DNA of 17,821 bases from Chloroflexota bacterium (GTDB taxonomy: Bacteria; Chloroflexota; Dehalococcoidia; SM23-28-2; RBG-16-64-32). Below are positions 10,233-16,394 of the stretch, in pieces. The position numbers were made by a program, and so were the translations under genes. The stretch lies in NCBI GenBank assembly GCA_022561095.1, contig JADFRV010000029.1, forward strand, positions 1-17,821. Reading direction: 5' to 3'. Below the pieces are notes generated by a model. The model made no database searches. It saw nothing but the letters and a program-made list of their open reading frames with translations, and was not told where the DNA came from. Each line of letters opens with the position of its first letter. Position 1 is the stretch's first letter.

Positions 10233-10297
10233 GAACAGCGACCGTTGCCGCCCGTAGAGGCCACGGCCTACACTAGGCGACAGGCAGGCCAGTGACG

Positions 10298-11650
10298 ATG
10301 CAGGAGCAGGGCGGCAGTCGAGGCAGCTTCTTCTTCAACGTCAACCTCGTCTTCCTCTCCCAGATCGCCACCTACGGCCTCGCCTTCGGCCTCCGCATCG
10401 TCCTGGCTCGCGGCCTGGGTGATGAGGGTCTGGGCACCTACGCACTCTTCTTCCTCGCCGTCATCGTTGCCGGCGGCATCGTCAACCTGGGGATCGGCCT
10501 GGGCAACATCTTCTTCCTGAACAAGGGGCCCCACTCCTACCGCGTGCTCCTGGCCAACAGCCTGTCCGTACTGGCCGTCACCTCCGTGCTGACCTGGATG
10601 CTGATCGCCGCCTACGGCCTCATCGCCGAGCCGCAGTTCCTGGTCTCCGGCCGAACCTTCTGGCTCTACGCCGCCGCCCTCCCGAGCGTCGTCGGCTACG
10701 TGCTGCTCACCTCCTTCCTCCACGGCTCCAGCCGCTTCCTGGCCCTCGCCGCCGTGGCCGCCACCCAGGGGCTCTCCGGCCTCCTCATGGTTGCCGGCCT
10801 CTACGCGTTCGACGCCCTGGACGTGTTCGGCGCCCTGGCCGCCTGGGCCGGCTCCTTCCTCCTCGCCGATCTCCTGGCCCTGGCCGTTATCGGCGTCCGC
10901 AACGTGGACATCGGCGGCGTCCTCCGGCCCAACTGGGGCGCCCTCAAAGACCAGGTCCGTTACGGCGTCCAAGGACAGATCGCCAACCTGGCGCAGCTCT
11001 TCAACTACCGCCTGGACCAGTTTCTGGTGGCCGCCTTCATCTCCCGCGCCGCCGTCGGCCACTACACCGTCGCCGTCGGCCTGGGCGAGAGCGTCTGGTG
11101 GATCTCCTCAGCCGTAGCGATGGTGCTCCTGCCCCGCCTCACCCAGATGGACAGCGAACGGGCCCGGGAGATGACACCCCTGATAACCCGCAACACCCTC
11201 CTCGTCAGCATTGCGGCCGCCGCCGCGCTCATGGCCGTCTCGCCAATCCTCATACGCGTCCTCTTCGGAGGCGATTTCACCCCGGCACAGACGCCGTTGT
11301 TGTTGCTGATGCCCGGCGTCATCGCCGCCAGCGCCGGCCGCGTCCTCGGCAGCTACCTGTTCAGCCAGGGCCGCGTGATCTACAACACCTACGCCACCTT
11401 CATCGCTCTGGGGGTGACGCTGGCTCTGGACCTGGTCCTCATCCCCACCCTCGAGATAGAGGGCGCCGCCATCGCTTCCTCCATCGCCTACGTCGTCTCC
11501 TTGGCCGCCACCCTCTACTGGTACCGCCAGGTCTCCGGCGGCAGCGTGTGGGAGGCGCTCATCGTCCGCCCCAGCGACCGCCGCTTCTACGGCGAACTGT
11601 TGCACAAGCTGCGGACACGGGTTCTCCCCGCCGACAAGAACGCTACCTAA
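10298..11650 (+). CDS. Polysaccharide/lipid-linked oligosaccharide flippase, MATE/Wzx (MOP) superfamily
   Basis: 450 residues, strongly hydrophobic throughout, with about 12-14 predicted membrane helices. The N-terminal pattern (FFFNVNLVFLSQIATYGLAF, then RIVLARGLGDEGLGTYALFF) is the classic start of Wzx/RfbX/MurJ-like transporters. Later landmarks include YGVQGQIANLAQLFNYRLDQ and the AVGHYTVAVGLGE helix. Such proteins flip undecaprenyl-linked sugars across the inner membrane for capsule, O-antigen or exopolysaccharide. No glycosyltransferase or polymerase is adjacent, so the product is unknown. The ATG at 10298 is preferred (AGG 9 nt upstream) over an in-frame GTG at 10292. A weak candidate promoter lies upstream (TTGCCG 10245-10250, TACACT 10269-10274, spacer 18). 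It faces the terminase module tail-to-tail. Confidence 0.92.
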   Translation: MQEQGGSRGSFFFNVNLVFLSQIATYGLAFGLRIVLARGLGDEGLGTYALFFLAVIVAGGIVNLGIGLGNIFFLNKGPHSYRVLLANSLSVLAVTSVLTWMLIAAYGLIAEPQFLVSGRTFWLYAAALPSVVGYVLLTSFLHGSSRFLALAAVAATQGLSGLLMVAGLYAFDALDVFGALAAWAGSFLLADLLALAVIGVRNVDIGGVLRPNWGALKDQVRYGVQGQIANLAQLFNYRLDQFLVAAFISRAAVGHYTVAVGLGESVWWISSAVAMVLLPRLTQMDSERAREMTPLITRNTLLVSIAAAAALMAVSPILIRVLFGGDFTPAQTPLLLLMPGVIAASAGRVLGSYLFSQGRVIYNTYATFIALGVTLALDLVLIPTLEIEGAAIASSIAYVVSLAATLYWYRQVSGGSVWEALIVRPSDRRFYGELLHKLRTRVLPADKNAT

Positions 11651-11687
11651 ACCGTTGACGGCGACATGATCGCGCTGATCCACGGCT

Positions 11688-11700
11688 CCGTAGGGGCGGC
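11688..11700 (+). repeat. Left arm of a 13-bp inverted repeat bracketing the terminase module
   Basis: CCGTAGGGGCGGC matches the reverse complement of 14391-14403 (CCGTAGGGGCAGC) at 12 of 13 positions. The two arms enclose about 2.7 kb containing only phage-type genes. A shorter related palindrome arm (CGCCCCTA, 11758-11765) overlaps the stop of the terminase nuclease ORF. The arms may be ends of a mobile unit or copies of a dispersed repeat. Confidence 0.45.
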
Positions 11701-11762
11701 ATGCGGCGTCAGTTCTTGATCACCGCGCTGGGCGGGTTGACGGTTTGCAGGCCTGGTCGCCC

Positions 11763-12545
11763 CTAGCCCAGCCCGGGCCATCCATCCGCAGTCCCCATAT
11801 AACGACGTAGAAGTCCCCGCCGCCAGTTACCGGGTCCGGGCAGAGGGATAGGTCTCAGGATACGACCAGGTGTGTGGGTTGTGAGACGCCAAATGGCGAG
11901 CGCCGCCGCCACAGCCAGGTCATCACTGTCTCCCTCGACACTGAACCCCAGGGCTGTCGGGGTGGCGACCAGATGCGACAGCTGCCTGACGAGCCTGTGG
12001 TCATCGACCAATCGCAACCGGCCCGTGTTCAGCGACGCCTTCAAGAGGCTGAAGGCCTCCGCCTTGTTCTGCGCTGTCCAAGGAACGGCCGTGCAGCGCA
12101 CGCCACGCCTACGAAGCTCGTCCACGATGGCAGCGGCTGCGAACTGGTCCGTGATCACCTCGTGCGGCTCAAACTTCTTAACCAGGGCTGCCACGGCGTT
12201 CATCGCGTCGCCAAAACCGACGGGCGGCTCCCAAATTACGACCCCCTCAACGTAGAAGCCGTCATCGACCTTGCAGACCACGGCGACGGCGAAGCAGTCG
12301 CGGTGAAAGGCCGGATCCAAGGCCAGCACCCGGCGACCGTGCGCGTGCTTTGGGATGCCGATGGCTCCCTGAATAGCCTGATAAGACAGGAAGGCCCCAC
12401 CTCCTGCGACGAAGTCGGCTGCGTATTCCTGAGCGAAGAGCTCAGGGTCCCGTCTTCGCTCCCGTTCCAGAAAGGCTCGCGATACGAGGGGATTCATCTT
12501 CCGAGTTGACGCCTGTAGACGATAGATGCCATCACTTTTCGACAT
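11763..12545 (-). CDS. Phage terminase large subunit, nuclease half (separate frame)
   Basis: 260 residues from ATG at 12543-12545. This is the RNase H-fold nuclease domain of a large terminase, which cuts concatemeric phage DNA during packaging. Likely metal-binding acids are Asp77 (VLALDPAF), Asp133 (VITDQFA) and Asp208/Asp209 (GDSDDLAVAAALA), in the usual order and spacing. The N-terminus (GIYRLQASTRKMNPLVSRAF, then PELFAQEYAADFV) is the linker that normally joins directly to the ATPase domain. That domain is instead encoded in the preceding ORF in another frame. The ATG has a good Shine-Dalgarno (GGAGG, 12553-12557 complement, spacing 7) inside the upstream ORF, so independent translation is plausible. 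The alternatives are a frameshift mutation, a sequencing error or recoding. The usual next gene, the portal, is absent. Confidence 0.85.
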   Translation of the reverse strand: MSKSDGIYRLQASTRKMNPLVSRAFLERERRRDPELFAQEYAADFVAGGGAFLSYQAIQGAIGIPKHAHGRRVLALDPAFHRDCFAVAVVCKVDDGFYVEGVVIWEPPVGFGDAMNAVAALVKKFEPHEVITDQFAAAAIVDELRRRGVRCTAVPWTAQNKAEAFSLLKASLNTGRLRLVDDHRLVRQLSHLVATPTALGFSVEGDSDDLAVAAALAIWRLTTHTPGRILRPIPLPGPGNWRRGLLRRYMGTADGWPGLG

Positions 12546-13134
12546 TCCACAACCTCCAGAATATTCCCCGCTGGCCGCGCGGAGTGGATAAGCAAACGAT
12601 TCGCCCAGCATCGCCGAATTGAGCTACGCTCGGGGCCAGCGCCCGGTAAACCTGCTCGCCCGCCTGGTAGCCGTTCTCCGTGTCGATGAAGTGAGCCAGC
12701 TCGTCGAAGATAACCGTGGAGATCGCTAGCCCCCTAGTCGATCGGGCCGAGCAGGGGAGGCACTTGATCACGACGCCGGTGGTCAAGTGAAGCTCCTCAT
12801 TAGTATCGCGGGCGACAAGAGGGGAGAGTAGAGGTAGGTCGAAGAACGAGCGGATGACCTGGAAGGCTCTTCGTGCCTGGTCCCGAGCGGTAGCTACTAC
12901 CACGACGTAACGGGTTTCCCCCGGCCGCACGTGCTCTGACAGGTCACGCACCACGGCGTCGTACACGGCCCAGATGCAGGCCACTAGGGTCTTGCCGCTT
13001 CGCCTGCCTAGACAGAGAAGGGACAGCTCATGGGACGCGACACCACGGAGCGCTTCCTTCTGACGGGGGTAAAGGCTCACGCCTAGCACATCCCCCGCAA
13101 ACGAGATGACGCTACGTGCCCTTGCCATCACCAT
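12532..13134 (-). CDS. Phage terminase large subunit, ATPase half
   Basis: 200 residues. Packaging-motor ATPase of the terminase large subunit: an adenine-binding LYPRQKEAL segment (21-29), Walker A GRRSGKT (43-49; GRRxGK[S/T] is characteristic of terminases), Walker B VIFDE (141-145) and coupling motif CLSTPRG (181-187). The protein stops at TGA just after IFWRLWNVEK, exactly where the nuclease linker should continue. The continuation is found 14 bases back in another frame, with its own ATG. ATG at 13132-13134 (or ATG two codons later) has GAGG just upstream, and the start overlaps the end of the preceding small-terminase-like ORF. Together with that ORF it would translocate DNA into a procapsid, but no capsid genes are nearby. 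Confidence 0.9.
   Translation of the reverse strand: MVMARARSVISFAGDVLGVSLYPRQKEALRGVASHELSLLCLGRRSGKTLVACIWAVYDAVVRDLSEHVRPGETRYVVVVATARDQARRAFQVIRSFFDLPLLSPLVARDTNEELHLTTGVVIKCLPCSARSTRGLAISTVIFDELAHFIDTENGYQAGEQVYRALAPSVAQFGDAGRIVCLSTPRGQRGIFWRLWNVEK
12553..12557 (-). promoter_or_regulatory. Shine-Dalgarno for the terminase nuclease ORF
   Basis: GGAGG on the minus strand, 7 nt upstream of the ATG at 12543-12545 and inside the ATPase ORF, whose own stop is at 12532-12534. Start and stop overlap by 14 nt, an arrangement suited to translational coupling. This site is the main argument that the two halves may be expressed as separate proteins. Confidence 0.6.
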
Positions 13135-13438
13135 CGCGCCTCAACTCAGCTAGGAGACCGGCTAGGTCCGCCGGCGACTCTCCCTCCTCCCTGGGCCGCC
13201 CGAGCAGCCGATCCAGGACGTACACGATCGCCGCTCTGTCGGGTGCCACCTGGTACACACGCCCGCGCGAGTCTTCCCTGTGGTGGCCGAGAGCCAACTC
13301 CGAAAGAGCGTCGAGGAAATCCTCTAGCGAGCCTTCGAAGTATTGCCGGAACTTCAGAGTCAACTTCGCCGGTTTTCGTCCCGCCCCCGGCCTGGGTCCA
13401 CCGCGTCGTTTGATTTTCCCGGAATTCAGAGTCGTCAC
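13112..13438 (-). CDS. Small-terminase-like phage protein
   Basis: About 108 residues from GTG at 13436-13438; the frame extends to an ATG at 13525, which has no Shine-Dalgarno. Near the N-terminus is the basic Gly/Pro/Arg motif RRGGPRPGAGRKPAKL, common in phage small terminases and other phage DNA-binding proteins. It is followed by a helical segment (FEGSLEDFLDALSELALG) and a second one (DRAAIVYVLDRLLGRP). Its position directly upstream of the terminase ATPase, with a 23-nt overlap, fits the small subunit, which recognises the packaging site and recruits the large subunit. A TATACT hexamer at 13530-13535 (complement) could be a -10, and if so the ATG at 13525 would lie at or before the transcript start; it has no good -35. 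The assignment rests on motif and position. Confidence 0.65.
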   Translation of the reverse strand: MTTLNSGKIKRRGGPRPGAGRKPAKLTLKFRQYFEGSLEDFLDALSELALGHHREDSRGRVYQVAPDRAAIVYVLDRLLGRPREEGESPADLAGLLAELRRDGDGKGT

Positions 13439-13576
13439 AATCAATACCGCCCTGCCACTGATTATCGCTCCGCGGCTCAACCCGCCTATGTTAGAGGCAT
13501 GGCACGTCGGCCGCTGCCATTGCACTACTAGTATAAGAGGCAGGACGAAACCGGTGGCGCACCTTAAATCAGACAG

Positions 13577-14245
13577 TTAGCCAAGAAGGCGCTGAACCCT
13601 GTTCAGGGCCTTGCGAACGGCGGTACTGGAAAGCTCTCTGTCCTCAAACGCGCGTTCCCCACCCGGCAGCCTCTTATGGCCACGGTCGCTCCGCGCGCGT
13701 ATGGCCCCCGCAATTGCTCGATCGTCGACCTCGAGGGCAGCGTCCAGCCAGTTGAGCCCGCGCCAGTAGACGAGGTAAAAGAGGAACACGTCCCTTCTGA
13801 GAGTCTCCGTAGGCTGCTGCCTTTTCGGGAGCTCTTGCTCCGTCCACCAACGTCTGGCCTTGCGGGGAGCGTTCGAAAGCGCCTCTAGGCCGGTGAGAGT
13901 AGCGGCAGTGCTACCGGAGCCACCCTCAGGGTCGACCAAGGTCGACTTGGTGTGGCCCTTCCCGCTAACCTTGAACTCGAAGGCTGGCCTCCAGTGTCTC
14001 ACGATCGTAGAGAGGCGGCTGGGATCATCGAAGTGTTGGACAAGTTCGGAGACGTAGGCGTTCGCCCACTCGGTCTCGGGGAGTTGAAGCTTATCCCGGA
14101 TTTGCGCCACGCCCTCCGAATACCTATCGCCCCATTCCCCCCGAAGGCCCAACGCGATAGCCCGGAAATCGTCATCGCGGCTCAGGAAGAAGGCCAAGAA
14201 GGCCAGCGCACGGGCTCTCCTAGCAGGGCCGGGGATACGCGGCAA
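13577..14245 (-). CDS. Hypothetical protein of the phage-like module
   Basis: 222 residues, not recognised. The start is chosen as TTG at 14243-14245 because AGGAGGTG (14252-14259 complement), a full match to anti-Shine-Dalgarno, lies 6 nt upstream; a GTG at 14254 would overlap that site. The protein is soluble, with no signal peptide or membrane segment. It has a helix-rich N-terminal half with many Trp and acidic residues (FLSRDDDFRAIALGLRGEWG). In the middle is a Gly/Ser/Thr-rich stretch (about 95-125). The basic, possibly DNA-binding C-terminus contains LNWLDAALEVDDRAIAGAIR and a helix VRKALNRVQRLLG; the former looks helix-turn-helix-like, but this is weak. Colinear with the terminase genes, 139 bp upstream of the small-terminase-like start, so probably part of the same unit. 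Confidence 0.7.
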   Translation of the reverse strand: MPRIPGPARRARALAFLAFFLSRDDDFRAIALGLRGEWGDRYSEGVAQIRDKLQLPETEWANAYVSELVQHFDDPSRLSTIVRHWRPAFEFKVSGKGHTKSTLVDPEGGSGSTAATLTGLEALSNAPRKARRWWTEQELPKRQQPTETLRRDVFLFYLVYWRGLNWLDAALEVDDRAIAGAIRARSDRGHKRLPGGERAFEDRELSSTAVRKALNRVQRLLG

Positions 14246-14251
14246 GGACAG

Positions 14252-14259
14252 CACCTCCT
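14252..14259 (-). promoter_or_regulatory. Perfect Shine-Dalgarno that sets a TTG start
   Basis: AGGAGGTG on the minus strand followed by CTGTCC and TTG. Spacing of 6 nt makes TTG at 14243-14245 the likely initiation codon of the hypothetical gene. Confidence 0.6.
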
Positions 14260-14308
14260 CGTGGATTTGTCGAAGGGCGCAGCCATCCTGCGATTGGCTC
14301 AGCGCCTA

Positions 14309-14331
14309 TCACATAGATACAATCTCACATA
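14309..14331. repeat. Tandem 7-bp direct repeats upstream of the hypothetical phage-like gene
   Basis: TCACATA occurs at 14309-14315 and again at 14325-14331, a 16-bp period. They lie in the AT-richer stretch 64-86 bp upstream of the hypothetical gene's start. Such spacing could be an operator or activator site. No protein is known to bind it, and chance cannot be excluded. Confidence 0.3.
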
Positions 14332-14390
14332 TGGTGACGCGTTATGCAAGCATTGTGAGTCCGTCCTGCGGAGTCGCGGGGAATAGAGTG

Positions 14391-14403
14391 GCTGCCCCTA
14401 CGG
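14391..14403 (-). repeat. Right arm of the 13-bp inverted repeat
   Basis: GCTGCCCCTACGG is the inverted partner (12 of 13) of 11688-11700. It overlaps the stop codon of the decayed gene fragment at 14398-14523. No flanking target-site duplication is evident. Confidence 0.45.
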
Positions 14404-14523
14404 GCGCCGCTTCATGAAGCGCTTTACCATGAGGGCCCGGGGGTGGAGCGCCCGTGAGTACTCGAACTCGCCCCAGCTCTCGCTTAGTGATCATGCCCAC
14501 CCTCAGCAGGCCTCCATTTGACC
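14398..14523 (-). pseudogene. Decayed gene fragment, copy A of a duplicated sequence
   Basis: On the minus strand this reads GQMEAC, then (after a one-base loss) RVGMITKRELGRVRVL, then (after another one-base loss) HPRALMVKRFMKRRP and a stop. Piece by piece it matches copy B at 15236-15379 (GQLEAC, GMVTEAELERSGVL, HSRALILKALGARP). The nucleotide similarity includes the shared block ATGAGGGCCCGGG. With two frameshifts and no start it is a relic. The family was not recognised. The remainder of 14260-14578 holds the tandem repeats and no gene that I can support. Confidence 0.6.
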
Positions 14524-14578
14524 TAGCGGAATCGAGGCTCTACGTGGTGGACAAGCCGCGCGATGGACCGCTCGGCCT

Positions 14579-15148
14579 CTAAAGGCGGCCGCTACGCAGG
14601 AACCGCCCCAGCCGGCGTTGCCGCTTCAGATGGGCACCGAACGCAAGAATGACTAGTGCCGCTAACCCTTCGCTCCACATGACCTCTGGGTCGTGATAGT
14701 AACGCCCCAACATCCTCCAGCCCCACCTTTCCAAGCGCCGCTGCCTCCGGAAGCGAAGGCCGCCCAGCGGCCAGAAGAAAGTCCGCGGCGACAGCATCAC
14801 CACGTCAGTGAGAATGTGTGTCACCACTCCGAGTCCAAGGCCCAGCAGCCCGTGACGCCCGCGACGGGCCAGCAGCGAGCCACCCAGCACAAGACCAAGG
14901 CCAAACAGCAGCGTGTGACCATAAATTCGACCGCTGCCCACCCGCCTTCTCAGAACATATATCCCCAACGGCTTATCGATCAGGTCAGGTAACATGGACC
15001 CCGCCGCGACAAGTCGATAGTCTATTGGATCCGAGTCGCGATCTTGGTTCTCGCCTATCTCGCAACCCACTGGCAAGTCGCTCAGTAGACGTACGCTACC
15101 CCAGGTGACTCCAGTGCCCAGCACTATATGCGCAAGCGGAAACACCAC
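14579..15148 (-). CDS. Membrane-associated metal-dependent hydrolase, YdjM-like (LexA-regulated family)
   Basis: 189 residues. It matches the YdjM-like putative inner-membrane hydrolase family: His7 in the N-terminal LAHIVLG, SMLPDLIDKP (51-60, with Asp55 and Asp58), RIYGHTLLF (His78) and VTHILTDVVML (His111, Asp115) are the conserved His/Asp metal-ligand candidates. Hydrophobic stretches at about 79-95, 99-118 and 160-172 fit membrane association. Family members are linked to phospholipase- or LexA-controlled functions in E. coli, but the substrate is not known. The start is one of two adjacent GTG codons (15143-15148) and the Shine-Dalgarno is weak. The gene sits between the two copies of a duplicated gene fragment, so it may have arrived or been retained with that rearranged segment. 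Confidence 0.85.
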   Translation of the reverse strand: MVFPLAHIVLGTGVTWGSVRLLSDLPVGCEIGENQDRDSDPIDYRLVAAGSMLPDLIDKPLGIYVLRRRVGSGRIYGHTLLFGLGLVLGGSLLARRGRHGLLGLGLGVVTHILTDVVMLSPRTFFWPLGGLRFRRQRRLERWGWRMLGRYYHDPEVMWSEGLAALVILAFGAHLKRQRRLGRFLRSGRL

Positions 15149-15235
15149 TGTATCTTACGCGATTACCCGTCTTCGGTTGCGTGATGAACTCTCGACTTGC
15201 GCTCGACCGATTGCGCCGGCCTCCCGCACTGTGAG

Positions 15236-15379
15236 TCATTGCTTGGCCACGCCAGCCGGTCGCGCCCCCAGCGCCTTCAAGATGAGGGCCCGGGAGTGAA
15301 GGGACCGCGTGAGCACCCCCGACCGCTCCAGCTCCGCCTCGGTGACCATCCCCGCCGTCACGCAGGCCTCCAGCTGGCC
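15236..15379 (-). pseudogene. Gene fragment, copy B of the duplicated sequence (reading frame intact)
   Basis: An open minus-strand segment encodes GQLEACVTAGMVTEAELERS, followed by GVLTRSLHSRALILKALGAR and PAGVAKQ, then TGA at 15236-15238. The frame continues about 10 codons further upstream (past 15379) before meeting a stop, with no good start. It therefore looks like the C-terminal end of a larger protein, although an in-frame GTG or ATG could allow a small product. It is homologous to copy A at 14398-14523, which is frameshifted. The gap 15149-15444 contains nothing else that I can support. Confidence 0.55.
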
Positions 15380-15444
15380 CCCAGCTGGCGCAGGCGTCAG
15401 GCCGATGCTGGTGGGCGCCCGTCAAACATTTATAGAGAGCCTTC

Positions 15445-16110
15445 CTAAAGGTGTGGGCCCCGATGGTCGGCTATAGGCTTCTCGAAATCTCCGACATCGA
15501 CGTTGTCGTCGAGCAGCCGGAACTGGACCGCGAGAGAGGAGGCTTCGGCGCGGTTCGAGGCTCCCAGTCTGGCGAGAATCGCCGCCACATGTGCATCCAC
15601 AGTCCGAGCTCCGATACTGAGGACCTTAGCAATTTGAGGGTCGGTGTACCCAGCAACGATATGCCTCAATATCTCTCGCTGCCGTTGTGTCAGTGGCCGC
15701 GTTACGGGGGCCCGCGTTACGAGGGCGAATAGCCCATAGGGCCTCCCTTCATCGTCCCGGACTAGATTGATGGCTAACCTGACGCGCACTCGTTCGCCAC
15801 TCTTTTTGATCCGTGTGCGCTCTAAAACCTGAGGCCCGTGTGCCATGCAGCGTTTAAGGATCTCTTCGAACTCGTTGACGGCAGCGCCTTCCGCGTGTAT
15901 CGTCCGCACGCTCTGTCCGATTATTTCGCTTGCCTTCCAGCCGAACAACTGCTCCGCCTGGACGCTCCAAAATTCAACAGTCCCGTCGATATCGACTCCC
16001 AGGACAGCGGGCTCCAAGGTGTCAGCCAGTTGTTGGAGAAGATTGAGCCTCCACGCAGACCGCTCATTTATGTGGCGTCGCGCGCTCGTCCTGACAATCG
16101 ACGTGCTCAT
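15445..16110 (-). CDS. PAS domain-containing LuxR-family transcriptional regulator
   Basis: 221 residues. A PAS sensor domain occupies about 22-133 (ILGVDIDGTVEFWS-type start, ending in a PAC-like ERTRIKKSGERVRVRLAINL segment and DDEGRPYGLFALV). The LuxR helix-turn-helix follows at about 138-196: LTQRQREILRHIVAGYTDPQ, IAKVLSIGARTVDAHVAAIL, then ARLGASNRAEA, with the conserved Leu-Thr, Glu, Gly, Thr-Val and His positions. There is no receiver domain, so it is a one-component regulator whose PAS pocket would bind a ligand or cofactor. The ATG at 16108-16110 has no good Shine-Dalgarno. It is divergent from the secreted beta-helix gene, which lies 284 bp away and is a plausible target. No histidine kinase is nearby. 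Confidence 0.93.
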   Translation of the reverse strand: MSTSIVRTSARRHINERSAWRLNLLQQLADTLEPAVLGVDIDGTVEFWSVQAEQLFGWKASEIIGQSVRTIHAEGAAVNEFEEILKRCMAHGPQVLERTRIKKSGERVRVRLAINLVRDDEGRPYGLFALVTRAPVTRPLTQRQREILRHIVAGYTDPQIAKVLSIGARTVDAHVAAILARLGASNRAEASSLAVQFRLLDDNVDVGDFEKPIADHRGPHL

Positions 16111-16394
16111 AACAATTTCGTAAGGGACCTGTGATCAGCCGGAAGAGTCACCGATCGCTGGTCCAAGACCCATAACACTATCTCGTCGCCAGTTACTTTG
16201 CCAAGACAGTGTATACCGAGTCGTAGGTAATTGTAAATAATCAAAACCGCGTAGGTATATCTCCGTCTACAGATTCGCCTATGCCAATCGACCAATTGAC
16301 GAAGCCTATCCCAGCAGTTTACATAGGAAGCCATTGTGTAGGCCCCCCAACTCGCATTCTGGCCAGCTGGCCCTTGATTCACAGGGAGTTGATG
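16111..16394. other. Divergent intergenic region between the PAS-LuxR and beta-helix genes
   Basis: 284 bp that are visibly more AT-rich than the neighbouring genes. A candidate plus-strand promoter is TTGACG (16296-16301) with TACATA (16320-16325), spacer 18, which would give a leader of roughly 60 nt before the beta-helix gene. An open frame on the minus strand across 16107-16382 runs into the regulator's start and lacks family features, so I do not call it a gene. Confidence 0.35.

Noticed and set aside
9959..10264. 101-codon minus-strand open frame
   Set aside because: It runs straight through tRNA-Pro, which has a perfect cloverleaf.
10268..11062. 264-codon minus-strand open frame rich in Glu, Gly and Asp
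   Set aside because: Antisense to the clear membrane flippase. The acidic composition is what the complement of Leu/Val/Ala-rich GC codons gives.
14521..14576. Plus-strand peptide ending YVVDKPRDGPLGL as the tail of a gene
   Set aside because: Too short, with no upstream coding continuity or family match to support it.
16107..16382. 91-codon minus-strand open frame upstream of the PAS-LuxR gene
   Set aside because: It overlaps the regulator start, has unusual Tyr/Arg-rich composition with no family features and no Shine-Dalgarno, and occupies the likely promoter region.
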